Position numbers and translations under genes: made by a program. A DNA stretch of 64,000 bases from contig NZ_JZDQ02000009.1 of NCBI RefSeq assembly GCF_000960475.2, positions 62,001 through 126,000 of the forward strand. Direction: 5' to 3'. Shown here piece by piece: positions 25,255-34,096 of the stretch (its first letter is position 1; the number at the start of each line of letters is the position of its first letter). Under the pieces are notes generated by a model that was not told where the DNA came from, ran no database searches, and saw only the letters and a program-made list of their open reading frames with translations. Origin of the DNA: Nocardioides luteus (GTDB lineage Bacteria; Actinomycetota; Actinomycetes; Propionibacteriales; Nocardioidaceae).

Positions 25255-26340
25255 ATGACCCTCCAAGCCCGGGTCCAGTACGTCCTGGACGAGCTCGTCG
25301 CCGCCGGCGCGGAGACCGGCCTGCAGGTCGCCGTCGACCACCGGGGGCACCGGGTCGTAGACGCCGTCGCCGGGGTCGCGGACAGCGGGACCGGGCGGCC
25401 GGTCAACCCCGGGACGCTGTTCTTCAGCTTCTCCACCGGCAAGGGGATGGCCGCGCTGATCGCCCATCTCCTGGTCGGCAAGGGCCTGATCGGCTACGAC
25501 ACCCCGGTCGCAGAGGTGTGGCCGGAGTTCGCGGCGCACGGCAAGGATGCCGCGACGCTACGTCACGTCCTGACCCACACGGTCGGCGTGCCCGCGTTGC
25601 CCGGCGGACTCGGCCCCCACGATCTGACCGACTGGTCCCGAGTGTGCGCGGCGCTCGCCGCGGCGCAGCCCCTGTGGCGCCCCGGCACCCGGACCGGCTA
25701 CCACTCCTTCACCTTCGGCTTTCTGGTTGGCGAGATCGCGCGCCGGGTCACCGGGATGCCGATGGGCCGGCTGCTGGACGACTGGGTCGCCGCTCCTCTC
25801 GGGATCACCGGTGAGCTGCACTTCGGCGTCCCTCCTGGCGAGCTTCCGCGGCTCGCTCAGCTCGAGGCCGCCGAGGCGCCACCACCCGATGCGCCGGGCC
25901 GGCGGCACGTCCTGGCGCCGTGGGAGCGAAAACCCAGCGCGTCGATGGGCAACGACCCGCAGCTCCTCGTCGCCGACATCCCCTCGGTGGGCACCTTCAC
26001 TGCGCGCGGGATCACGACCGCGTACGCAGCGATGCTGGACGGTCGCCTGATCGCCCCGGAGCAGCTCGAGGAGCTGTCGGCGGTCGCCTTCGAGGGCACC
26101 GACCAGGTCTTCGGCAACCCGGCCCGGCTGGCGCTGGGCTACCCGTTGGGCCGTATCGGCGCCGCGTCCGGCGAGGCAGGGACCGCGCTCGGCTGGCCGG
26201 GCGGAGGCGGCAGTTACGCCTGTGCCGACCCCACCACGGAGATCTCGTTCGCGATCACCAGGAACCGCCTCACCCCCGACTTCGGCACCGCCCAGCGCCT
26301 CACCGACCTGGTGACCTCCGAGATCGGGCCGCCTGTCTGA
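25255..26340 (+). CDS. Beta-lactamase-fold serine hydrolase (EstB/class C type)
   Basis: 361 residues without an obvious signal peptide. The nucleophile motif is STGK in FFSFSTGKGMAALIAHLL (SxxK, about 61-64), the Tyr motif YHS lies near residue 147 in TGYHSFTFG, and WPGGGGSY near the C-terminus replaces the KTG box. This is the pattern of cytosolic esterases, LpqK-like proteins and D-aminopeptidases related to class C beta-lactamases. The ATG at 25255 has GAGG 5 nt upstream; a GTG two codons earlier lies on that site. Confidence 0.87.
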   Translation: MTLQARVQYVLDELVAAGAETGLQVAVDHRGHRVVDAVAGVADSGTGRPVNPGTLFFSFSTGKGMAALIAHLLVGKGLIGYDTPVAEVWPEFAAHGKDAATLRHVLTHTVGVPALPGGLGPHDLTDWSRVCAALAAAQPLWRPGTRTGYHSFTFGFLVGEIARRVTGMPMGRLLDDWVAAPLGITGELHFGVPPGELPRLAQLEAAEAPPPDAPGRRHVLAPWERKPSASMGNDPQLLVADIPSVGTFTARGITTAYAAMLDGRLIAPEQLEELSAVAFEGTDQVFGNPARLALGYPLGRIGAASGEAGTALGWPGGGGSYACADPTTEISFAITRNRLTPDFGTAQRLTDLVTSEIGPPV

Positions 26341-26425
26341 GCCGTCACCGGAGTTCACCCGAGGTTTCTGAGTATTAGAAAGCGTTTGGTTCAGCGCACA
26401 CGGCGGACTCATACCGTCAGTAGGC

Positions 26426-27328
26426 GTGCCCCCCAGACTGTTCGCCTCGGGTCCCGAACCGGCCGCACTGCTGCGCGCCGCGGTGCCCGCGATCGCACTC
26501 TGCGGCGTTCTCGGCGCTGCGCTGAGCTTCCTCGTCCCGACGACCGCGGCCGCCGGGCCGACCGTCAAGGTCGCCCAGGCGGCGCCGGTGCAGCCCGGCT
26601 TCCAGCGCTTCGCCTGGCTCAACGCGTGGGCGGACCACCACACCGCACCCGGAGGCGCTGCCGCGGGCCGGCTCGACGGCGTGCCGCGGATGCGGATCGT
26701 GGTCGGGCACCTGCGGCGTACGGCCGTCGACTTCGGCGTGCTCGCCGAGGTGGAGGCGCCGCAGCGGGAGGCCTTCGAGTCGTTCGGCCGGGAGTATGCG
26801 CTGGTCTCCACGCCGGACGCCACCGACGACGTGGTCTTCTACCGTCGCTCGGTGTTCCGGCTGGTCAGCAGGGATGCGGTGACGATGTACTACCGCCACG
26901 GAGCCCGTACGACCGCGCCGGTGGTGGTGCTGGAGGAGCGCTCCACGGGGCAGCGGGTGGGAGTCCTTCCCGTCCACTTCCCGGCGAGCATCCCGGCGGC
27001 TCCCCGGCAGAAGAGATGGCGCGACGTGAACGCCGGGATCGTCAAGGATGTGGTCGCGCGCGCCGAGGTGCCGATGGTCGTCGCCGGCGACTTCAACCAG
27101 CGCAACGACATCCTGTGCGCCCTGACCTCACCCGGGACGGGCCTGGTGAGCCCGCTCGCGACGCACGCGGAGTGCGCCACCGGGCGCCGGGCGCCGATCG
27201 ACCAGGCCTTCCTCAGCCCGTCGCTGCGCCCCGACCGCTACCAGGTCTACTCCGGCCCCTCGGCCCGCCGGGCCACCGACCACGGCGCGTTCTACCAGCT
27301 CCGGGTGCGGCTCTCCGGGGTCGCCTGA
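26426..27328 (+). CDS. Exported endonuclease/exonuclease/phosphatase-like protein
   Basis: 300 residues. An N-terminal hydrophobic segment (LRAAVPAIALCGVLGAALSFLVPTTAAA) is a signal peptide or anchor. The mature part shows elements of the EEP fold: FGVLAEVEAP (the metal-binding Glu), VVAGDFNQRND (Asp and Asn) and RRATDHGAF (catalytic Asp-His). A usual early Asn motif is weak. Substrates in this superfamily range from DNA to phospholipids, so only the fold is claimed. It starts at a GTG 8 nt after TACCGT and is followed by a convergent PLP enzyme gene. Confidence 0.7.
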   Translation: MPPRLFASGPEPAALLRAAVPAIALCGVLGAALSFLVPTTAAAGPTVKVAQAAPVQPGFQRFAWLNAWADHHTAPGGAAAGRLDGVPRMRIVVGHLRRTAVDFGVLAEVEAPQREAFESFGREYALVSTPDATDDVVFYRRSVFRLVSRDAVTMYYRHGARTTAPVVVLEERSTGQRVGVLPVHFPASIPAAPRQKRWRDVNAGIVKDVVARAEVPMVVAGDFNQRNDILCALTSPGTGLVSPLATHAECATGRRAPIDQAFLSPSLRPDRYQVYSGPSARRATDHGAFYQLRVRLSGVA

Positions 27329-27332
27329 TCCC

Positions 27333-28556
27333 TCAGAAGTACGTCCGGACCAGCTCGGTCACGGTGTAGTCGAGGTCAACGACCGGGATCAGCCGCCACT
27401 TGTCGAAGGCCGTGCACGGGTGCGAGATCCCGAAGCTGACCAGGTCGCCCGGCCGCAGGCCCGCGTCGGTGCGCAGGAAGGCGTGCTGGTCGGCCAGCTT
27501 CTCGACGGTACCCGCGAACGGCTCCGCGCCGCCGAACCCGTTGCGCCGCACGGCGAGCGGGACGGGCAGGCCGTTGTCGTAGGGCGCGTCCCGCCTGCCC
27601 ATGCCCACGATGACCAGCCCCTCCTCGGGGGCGGAGACCACCTGGGCCCAGACCTCGATCGCCGGGTCCAGGGTGCCCTCGATGCGGTTGTAGGGCGTCT
27701 CCTCGGCGTAGAGGCCGTGGTCGTGGGTGACGTACGTCCCGCTCCGCAGCACCTTGCGCGGCGCCATCCGGTCCGGCCACCCGGAGGCCCAGCGCTCGGC
27801 GAGCACGTCGAAGAAGGCGCTCCCACCTGCGGAGACGATGGCGTCGGCCGTGATCAGGCCCTGGGTGAACAGGGTCGAGGCGAGCTCCTTCAGACGATCG
27901 AAGTAGTCGCCGACGGCCTCCGCCGTCCCCAGCCCGCCCTCGTAGCCGGCCACCCCCGCCAGGAGTACGCCGGGAGTGGAGTCGACCACGCGCGCGAGCG
28001 CGACCGCCTCCTCGACGGAGCGGCAGCCGGTGCGCCCGCCGGGGAAGCCCAGGTCGATCAGCACCGCCAGCGGCCGGTCGGCGACACCCACCAGGGCCGA
28101 GGCCTCGGCGGCCGCCTCGACGCCCTCGACCGAGTCGACCCAGTGCAGGTGGAGGAACTCCGGATCGGCGGCACGCTCGGAGGCGACCCAGCTCAGCGCG
28201 CTGTGGTCGAGGATCTCGTTGGCGACCAGGACCCGGCGTACGCCGCCGTGGCGGGCGACCAGCGCCTGGTTGGGCGTGGCGACCGTGATCGCCCACGCCC
28301 CGGCGTCCAGCTGTCGTTGGTAGAGCGTGGGCGCCATCGTGGTCTTGCCGTGCGGCGCCAGCAGCAGGCCGTGCTCCTCGGCGAACTCGGCGAGGGTCGC
28401 GATGTTGTGCTCCAGCGCGCTCTTCTTGAGCACCATCACCGGCCAGGTGAACGAGCCGTCGAAGAGGTTGCGGCCCGAGGTTGCGTACGTGGTGAGATCG
28501 ACGGCTTCTCCCGGCTCCATGAAGCCCTTGTCCGCCCAGGTCACATGATCGTCCAT
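27333..28556 (-). CDS. Fold-type III PLP enzyme (D-serine deaminase/D-threonine aldolase-like), copy 1
   Basis: 407 residues from the ATG at 28556 (MDDHVTWADKG). The alanine-racemase-type N-terminal barrel carries the PLP lysine in LLAPHGKTTMAP, and the C-terminal domain is of the DSD1-like type (DLVSFGISHPCTAFDKW, with a His/Cys pair that binds Zn in D-serine dehydratases). Likely substrates are D-serine, D-threonine or a 3-hydroxy-D-amino acid. It is divergent from a TetR regulator, which probably controls it. Confidence 0.85.
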   Translation of the reverse strand: MDDHVTWADKGFMEPGEAVDLTTYATSGRNLFDGSFTWPVMVLKKSALEHNIATLAEFAEEHGLLLAPHGKTTMAPTLYQRQLDAGAWAITVATPNQALVARHGGVRRVLVANEILDHSALSWVASERAADPEFLHLHWVDSVEGVEAAAEASALVGVADRPLAVLIDLGFPGGRTGCRSVEEAVALARVVDSTPGVLLAGVAGYEGGLGTAEAVGDYFDRLKELASTLFTQGLITADAIVSAGGSAFFDVLAERWASGWPDRMAPRKVLRSGTYVTHDHGLYAEETPYNRIEGTLDPAIEVWAQVVSAPEEGLVIVGMGRRDAPYDNGLPVPLAVRRNGFGGAEPFAGTVEKLADQHAFLRTDAGLRPGDLVSFGISHPCTAFDKWRLIPVVDLDYTVTELVRTYF

Positions 28557-28641
28557 CGGGACCGAACCTACCGACGGCCCATCTGCCCGGCATCGGGTTT
28601 CGAGAAAACTTGGAAATCTCCGCGGCGTTCCCGGCGTCGCA

Positions 28642-28647
28642 TATCGT
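28642..28647 (+). promoter_or_regulatory. -10 element TATCGT, leaderless start
   Basis: TATCGT is followed by GACGCC and the ATG at 28654 (6 nt), consistent with leaderless transcription of the TetR gene. Confidence 0.45.
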
Positions 28648-28653
28648 GACGCC

Positions 28654-29259
28654 ATGGCCAGCCGCCGGACAGCACAGCGGGAGATGACGCGCCGCCTCCT
28701 TCTGGACGCGGCGATGGAGCGGTTCGTCGCCAGCGGCTACGCGGCCACGACGATCGACGAGATCGCCTCCGCGGCGGGCACGACACGAGTGACCTTCTAC
28801 GCCTACTTCCCTTCCAAGTCGGAGATCGTCAAGGCGCTGATCGCCGAGCGGCTCGAGGGGGAGCTCGCGCTCGCCTCCGAGGGATGCACGACGACCGTGG
28901 CACTCATCGACGCCGTGGCGGCCGGCACCCGCGAGCACCTCGGCGCCTGGATCCGTGACGTCGCAGCTCACTGGCCGAGGCTGCAGCCGATCATCAGGAT
29001 CTGCCGCGCCGCCCAGGCGATCGACCCCGACCTGTGCGCGGGCATCGACATCTGGATCGACCAGGCGATCGACGACATCGGTGCCGGGCTCGCCAAGGCC
29101 GACCGGTTCGAGGCCGACGGCCGGCAGTTCCGCGGCGCGCTGGCGATGGGGCAGTTCGACTATGTGTTCCAGCACTGGACCGACGGCGTGTGGGGTGCCG
29201 ACCAGGACCGCATGTGCGAGCTGCTCACCGAGAGCTGGTTCCAGCTCCTCGGTGAGTGA
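28654..29259 (+). CDS. TetR family transcriptional regulator
   Basis: 201 residues. The helix-turn-helix is at about 10-56 (MTRRLLLDAAMERFVASGYAATTIDEIASAAGTTRVTFYAYFPSK), followed by an all-helical ligand domain. It is flanked by two fold-III PLP enzyme genes, divergent from one and convergent with the other. The 97-bp gap to the divergent gene holds TTTCGAGAAAACTTGGAAAT, an imperfect repeat that may include its operator. The ligand is unknown. Confidence 0.88.
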   Translation: MASRRTAQREMTRRLLLDAAMERFVASGYAATTIDEIASAAGTTRVTFYAYFPSKSEIVKALIAERLEGELALASEGCTTTVALIDAVAAGTREHLGAWIRDVAAHWPRLQPIIRICRAAQAIDPDLCAGIDIWIDQAIDDIGAGLAKADRFEADGRQFRGALAMGQFDYVFQHWTDGVWGADQDRMCELLTESWFQLLGE

Positions 29260-29268
29260 TCGGGCAGG

Positions 29269-30477
29269 TCAGAGGAAGGTCTGACCCTCGCCGCGGTAGG
29301 TCGGCGCGACGGTGATGATCGAGTCGCCCTCGATCAGCTGGAGCACATCGAGCCGCTCGCAGACCTCGCCCGCCTTCGCGTGACGGAACCAGACCTTGTC
29401 CCCGATCGCGAGCTCGTCGGCGGCATGGCCACGCAGCGGCGTCTGGACCTCCCCGGCGCCTTCGGTGCCGACGTACGACAGGCCGAAGGGGTAGGTGGGG
29501 CTGGGGACGCGGTCGAGTCCCGGTGGTCCCGAGGCGATCCAGCCACCGCCGGCGACGGTGACGATGCCCGGGGCCGGACGGCGGACGACGCTCAGCCCGA
29601 AGTACGCCGCCGGGTGGGGCGTGAAGCCGTCGTAGCGGTCGAAGAGGGTCGGACCGTAGAGGCCGGAGCCGGCCGCGATCTCGGTCACCGAGAGGTCGGC
29701 GTGGGTGGACTCGATCGAGCCGGTGCCGCCACCGTTGACGAACTCGAGGTCGGTCAGCGAGCGTACGGCCGCGACGATCCTTCCGCGGCGCTCGGCGATC
29801 TCGGCGATGGAGGCCTTCTTCATCCGCCGGATCACGGGTGCGGGCGGGTTGCCGCTCAGCGGGCGGTCGACGGTGCCGGCGACCTGGCCCTCGTAGGCCA
29901 TCAGCCCGACCAGCTGGAAGTCAGGATCCTCGGCGATGATCCGGGCCAGCGCGACGGCATCCTCGGGGGTGCGGACCGGGGAGCGGCGGGCGCCGAGCCA
30001 GATGCGGTGGGCGATGACCAGCGCGGCGTCCAGGTCGATGGCGACACGTACGGGAGCGGCCGGGGTGCCGATCGCGGCCTTGACCAGCGACAATCCCTCG
30101 GCGCTGTCGATCATCAGGGTGACCCGGGCGAGCTTCTCCTCGTCCTTCGACAGAGCGGCGAGCGCTACCCGGTCGACCGTCGGGTAGCCGACCACGATGT
30201 CGTAGTGCGACTCGGCCAGCCACAGCGCCTCGCCCAGGGTGAAGGCGAGGATCCCCTCGTATCCCTCGCGGGCGAGCACCCGGTCGATCAGCGCCCGGCA
30301 GCGTACGGACTTGCTGGCCACGCGGATCGGGGTGCCCGCGGCCCGGCGCACGAGATCGTCGGCGTTGGCGTCGAACGCCTCCAGGTCGACGGCTCCGACG
30401 GGTCCGTCGAGAGCCGCGGTCGCGCGGTCGAGCCGCTCGTGCTGCTGGGCCGAGAGATGGTGGGAAGTCGTGACCAC
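29269..30477 (-). CDS. Fold-type III PLP enzyme (amino acid deaminase/aldolase), copy 2
   Basis: 402 residues from a GTG at 30477 (VVTTSHHLSAQQ). The PLP lysine is in TPIRVASKSVRCRAL, near residue 55. An alanine-racemase N-terminal barrel and a C-terminal domain (GDKVWFRHAKAGEVCERLD) with a His/Cys metal pair follow. It is homologous to, but clearly different from, the gene at 27333 and is of the type usually found beside an aldonolactone oxidase in actinobacteria, as here. The substrate is not known. Confidence 0.85.
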   Translation of the reverse strand: MVTTSHHLSAQQHERLDRATAALDGPVGAVDLEAFDANADDLVRRAAGTPIRVASKSVRCRALIDRVLAREGYEGILAFTLGEALWLAESHYDIVVGYPTVDRVALAALSKDEEKLARVTLMIDSAEGLSLVKAAIGTPAAPVRVAIDLDAALVIAHRIWLGARRSPVRTPEDAVALARIIAEDPDFQLVGLMAYEGQVAGTVDRPLSGNPPAPVIRRMKKASIAEIAERRGRIVAAVRSLTDLEFVNGGGTGSIESTHADLSVTEIAAGSGLYGPTLFDRYDGFTPHPAAYFGLSVVRRPAPGIVTVAGGGWIASGPPGLDRVPSPTYPFGLSYVGTEGAGEVQTPLRGHAADELAIGDKVWFRHAKAGEVCERLDVLQLIEGDSIITVAPTYRGEGQTFL

Positions 30478-30485
30478 GACCCAAG

Positions 30486-30515
30486 TGTCTATGCCCCGTG
30501 TGCCACTCGCGTCAA
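30486..30515 (-). promoter_or_regulatory. Sigma-A-type promoter of PLP enzyme copy 2
   Basis: On the minus strand TTGACG (30515-30510) is followed by 18 nt and TAGACA (30491-30486), then 8 nt and the GTG start. It is the clearest -35/-10 pair in the window. Confidence 0.6.
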
Positions 30516-30676
30516 CGGCAGATGACCAACTGTGCCGCCGCGCGGTCCGAAGGATCTGTTGACCGGACGGCTCCGAGCCGACACCCTTTCCGCGTGAGCG
30601 AGCGCCAGCGAGTGAACCAGACAACCAACACGCCACCGCGTCCGTATTCTCGCGCTTGCGCTACGGAGGTGGTGGC

Positions 30677-31984
30677 GTGAGTCAGTGGCAGAACTGGGCG
30701 GGCAACCAGCAGACGGGGTCGATCGAGATCGTGGCGCCGCGCGACGAGGCGGAGCTCGCCGCGGTCGTTGCGGCCGCCACCGAGGCCGGGCGGAGGGTCA
30801 AGCCGATCGGCGCGGGCCACTCGTTCACCGCGATCGGGTCGCCGGTCGACGTCCAGGTCAGCCTCGACCGGCTCTCCGGGATCGTCCGGGCCGACGCAAC
30901 GACCGGGCTGGTGACGGTCCGCGGCGGCACCCGCCTCAAGGTCCTCAACCGCGCGCTGGAGGCGCTCGGCCTCTCGATGACGAACCTCGGTGACATCGAG
31001 GAGCAGTCGATCGCCGGCGCGATCTCGACCGGTACGCACGGAACCGGGGCGCGCTTCGGTGGCCTGGCGACGCAGGTACGCGGCCTGCGACTGCTCCTCG
31101 CCGACGGGTCCGTGGTCACGTGCTCCGCGTCGGAGAATCCGGAGATCTTCGAGCTGGCCCGCGTGGGCCTCGGTGCGCTCGGGATCATCGTCGAGGTCAC
31201 CCTCCAGACCGAGCCACTCTTCGCGCTGAACGCTCGTGAGGGCAACGGGGAGCTCGCCGACATCATGGCCGCCTTCGAGGAGCACGCCTCGGGGACCGAT
31301 CACTTCGAGTTCTACTGGTTCCCGCACACCACCCGCGTGCTGACCAAGCACAACACCCGGCTGCCGCTGCCGGAGACGCCGCTGGACCCCGTGGGCCGGC
31401 TCCGCGGCTGGTTCGACGACGAGCTCCTCTCCAACACGGCGTTCGGGGCGACCGTCGGGCTCGGTCTCCGCGTCCCCGGTCTGGTCAAGCCGCTGGCCCG
31501 CTTCGCCGCCTCCGCGCTCTCGCCGCGCGAGTTCACCGACATCTCCTACCGCGTCTTCACCTCGCAGCGGAAGGTGCGGTTCGTGGAGAGCGAGTACGCC
31601 GTCCCGCGCGCCGCCGGAATGTCCGTCTTGGCCTCACTGCAGCGTGCGGTCGAGGCATCCTCGTGGAACATCTCCTTCCCGGTCGAGGTCCGGGTCGCGG
31701 CCGCCGACGACATCCCGCTCTCCACCGGGTTCGAGCGCGAGAACGTCTACATCGCCATCCACACCGCACCGTCGTCGCCGTGGCGTTCGGAGTATTTCGC
31801 AGCCTTCGAGCGGATCGCCACCGAGGTCGGCGGCCGGCCGCACTGGGGCAAGCTGCACACGCTTTCCGCCGCTGACCTGGCCGAACGCTATCCGCGCCTC
31901 GGCGACTTCGTCGCGCTGCGCGACAAGCTCGATCCGTCGCGCACCTTCGGAAACCCCCACCTCGAGCAGGTCCTCGGCTCTTAA
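30677..31984 (+). CDS. FAD-dependent aldonolactone oxidase (D-arabinono-1,4-lactone oxidase type)
   Basis: 435 residues of the vanillyl-alcohol oxidase superfamily: an FAD_binding_4 domain (KPIGAGHSFTAIGS, VRGGTRLKVLN, SIAGAISTGTHGTG) and a C-terminal ALO domain ending RPHWGKLHTLS, with the HWxK motif typical of aldonolactone oxidases. It would oxidise an aldono-1,4-lactone with O2 or another acceptor, as Rv1771 of M. tuberculosis does with L-gulono-1,4-lactone. The start is the GTG at 30677 after GGAGGTGG. TATTCT about 25 bp upstream is a good -10. Confidence 0.9.
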   Translation: MSQWQNWAGNQQTGSIEIVAPRDEAELAAVVAAATEAGRRVKPIGAGHSFTAIGSPVDVQVSLDRLSGIVRADATTGLVTVRGGTRLKVLNRALEALGLSMTNLGDIEEQSIAGAISTGTHGTGARFGGLATQVRGLRLLLADGSVVTCSASENPEIFELARVGLGALGIIVEVTLQTEPLFALNAREGNGELADIMAAFEEHASGTDHFEFYWFPHTTRVLTKHNTRLPLPETPLDPVGRLRGWFDDELLSNTAFGATVGLGLRVPGLVKPLARFAASALSPREFTDISYRVFTSQRKVRFVESEYAVPRAAGMSVLASLQRAVEASSWNISFPVEVRVAAADDIPLSTGFERENVYIAIHTAPSSPWRSEYFAAFERIATEVGGRPHWGKLHTLSAADLAERYPRLGDFVALRDKLDPSRTFGNPHLEQVLGS

Positions 31985-32017
31985 CCTGGGCTTCTCCCGT
32001 GGGTCACCGGCGGCCCT

Positions 32018-32023
32018 TAGCGT
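32018..32023 (+). promoter_or_regulatory. -10 element TAGCGT, leaderless start
   Basis: TAGCGT is followed by GACCCG and the ATG at 32030. The same hexamer is used in front of the enoyl-CoA hydratase at 46460. Confidence 0.45.
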
Positions 32024-32029
32024 GACCCG

Positions 32030-34075
32030 ATGCCGCCGCCTCCCCCGTCTCAACGCATCGGCGAGATCCACGGGCTGCGGGGGCTCGCGCTGGCGCTCGT
32101 CGTGGTCTTCCACCTCTTCGGCAACGGCCGGGTCTCCGGCGGCGTCGACGTCTTCCTGGCGCTGACCGGGTTCCTGGTGACCCGGTCGCTGGTCCGCCGG
32201 GTCACCGCCTCGGAGCTGCGGCTCGCCGACCACTACGGGCGTACGTTCCTGCGGCTCTCGGCTCCCACGCTGGTCGTGCTCGCGGGGACGGCGGTGCTGA
32301 TGGTCGCGGTCATGCCTCGGTCGATGTGGGGCTCGACGCTGCGGGAGATCGCTGCGTCGGCGGCGTACGTCCTGAACTGGGAGATGATCCGCTCGCAGCT
32401 CGCCTACGGGGCGGCCGGGCCGAGCGCGAGCCCGCTGCAGCACTTCTGGTCGCTGGCGGTGCAGGGGCAGTTCCTGCTGGTGTGGCCGGTGGTCGTGGTG
32501 GTCGTCGGGTGGGTGGCGCGAGCGCGGCTCCGGGTCGTGCTGGCGCTCGTCGTGGCGGTGGGGACGCTCGTCTCGTTCGTCTTCGCGTGGCGGCTCGGGG
32601 CCTCCGACCAGCAGGTGGCGTACTTCCACACCGGGGCGCGCTTCTGGGAGCTCGGGGTGGGGGCGCTGCTCGCACTCGGACTCGACCGTTTGCGTCCGCC
32701 GGACGCAGTGCGGCCGGTGCTCGCCTGGCTCGGGCTGCTGCTGGTCGCGAGCTCGGGGTTCGTCCTCGACGGCGCGGCGCTCTTCCCGGGCCCGTGGGCG
32801 CTGTGGCCGGTCGGCGGGGCGCTGCTGGTCGTGCTCGGCTCCGGGTCCTCGGCTCTTTGGGGGCCGCAGCGGCTGCTTTCGGTGAGACCGCTGCGGTTCG
32901 TCGCGGACATCTCGTTCCCGCTCTATCTGTGGCACTGGCCGCTGCTCGTGGCGTGGCTGAGCTGGACGTACGCCACCCGGATCACCCTTCCCGCGGCCGT
33001 GGTGGTGCTCTCGGCCTCGGTGGCGCTGGCCTGGCTCACCCACCGTTACGTCGAGCTGCCGGTCACCCGCGTGGGGCCGCCCTTCGCCGGGCTCCGGCGA
33101 CTGGTGACCGTCCCCGTCGTGCTCGCGGTGGTCGCCGCCGGGACGCTCACCGGCGCCGCGGAGGTGGAGCGCCAGGACGCCGCGGCGAGGAAGGCCGCGG
33201 TCGAGACGGCGACGAGGTACGCCGGCTGCATCGGTGCCGCCACCCTGGACCCGGCGACCGCCGGCTGCGAGGCGCCGGGCCGGCTGCTCGACGCCAGTCT
33301 CGGCTACCAGGCGCCCGACGGGTCGGACTGCTGGTCCAACAAGGAACGGCCGGTGCGGTTCAAGGTGTGCACGCTCGGGCCCTCGCGAGGCTATTCGCGC
33401 CGGCTTCTCGCGATCGGCGACTCGCACAACCACCAGCTCGTCCCCGCCTACCGTGAGATCGCCGAGCGTCGCGGCTGGCGCATCGACGTCGCCAGTCGCG
33501 CCGGCTGCCACTGGAACGCCCGGGACCGGGTCGGGTCACCGCGGACGACCGTCGACCTGTGCCGGGAGTGGAAGTCGCAGCTCGCCGCGTACCTGGAGGC
33601 CGAGCAGGGGATCGACGCGTACGTCGTCATCCACTCCAGCCAGATCGCGGTCGAGGCCCGCGACGGCGAGACGCCCCGCGAGGCGCTCAGCAACGGTCTC
33701 GCCGAGGCCTGGGCGAGCCGGCCGGACCGGTCCGTGCCGGTCATCGCGATCCGGGACAGCCCGATCTTCGAGGGCAGCACCACCCGGTTCGCGAGGGTCG
33801 TCCAGCCGTGCATCGACGACGCCGGTCTCGCGGCATCGACCTCGTGCGCGCGGGACCGGGACCGGGTCGTACGCGGCGACGGCACCGCCGGCGCCACCCG
33901 GCTCGCCCCCAACGCCCATCGCATCGACCTCACCGACTACTTCTGCGAGGCCGAGACGTGCTCCCCCGTCGTCGGCAGCCTGCAGGTCTATCAGGACGGA
34001 TTCCACATCTCGCCCCTCTATGCCGCCACCCTTGCGCCGTATCTCGGCGACCGGATCGCCGCGATCCTTCGCTGA
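32030..34075 (+). CDS. Acyltransferase-3/SGNH fusion (OatA-like)
   Basis: 681 residues. The N-terminal acyltransferase-3 domain (about 1-360) has roughly ten membrane helices and starts RIGEIHGLRGLALALVVVFH, with GGVDVFLALTGFL as the family signature. The C-terminal SGNH domain (about 430-681) begins LLAIGDSHNHQLVPAY, carrying the nucleophile Ser, and ends near DGFHISPLYAATLAPYL with the Asp-x-x-His pair. Such fusions O-acetylate peptidoglycan, exopolysaccharide or glycans: the membrane half passes acetyl groups to the external half. The acceptor is unknown. Confidence 0.9.
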   Translation: MPPPPPSQRIGEIHGLRGLALALVVVFHLFGNGRVSGGVDVFLALTGFLVTRSLVRRVTASELRLADHYGRTFLRLSAPTLVVLAGTAVLMVAVMPRSMWGSTLREIAASAAYVLNWEMIRSQLAYGAAGPSASPLQHFWSLAVQGQFLLVWPVVVVVVGWVARARLRVVLALVVAVGTLVSFVFAWRLGASDQQVAYFHTGARFWELGVGALLALGLDRLRPPDAVRPVLAWLGLLLVASSGFVLDGAALFPGPWALWPVGGALLVVLGSGSSALWGPQRLLSVRPLRFVADISFPLYLWHWPLLVAWLSWTYATRITLPAAVVVLSASVALAWLTHRYVELPVTRVGPPFAGLRRLVTVPVVLAVVAAGTLTGAAEVERQDAAARKAAVETATRYAGCIGAATLDPATAGCEAPGRLLDASLGYQAPDGSDCWSNKERPVRFKVCTLGPSRGYSRRLLAIGDSHNHQLVPAYREIAERRGWRIDVASRAGCHWNARDRVGSPRTTVDLCREWKSQLAAYLEAEQGIDAYVVIHSSQIAVEARDGETPREALSNGLAEAWASRPDRSVPVIAIRDSPIFEGSTTRFARVVQPCIDDAGLAASTSCARDRDRVVRGDGTAGATRLAPNAHRIDLTDYFCEAETCSPVVGSLQVYQDGFHISPLYAATLAPYLGDRIAAILR

Positions 34076-34096
34076 TCCGGCGCTGATCCGGCCGGG

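Noticed and set aside
31634..33511. Very long antisense frame across the lactone oxidase and acyltransferase genes
   Set aside because: Composition artefact of high GC: low-complexity Arg/Pro/Glu content, opposite to two well-supported genes.
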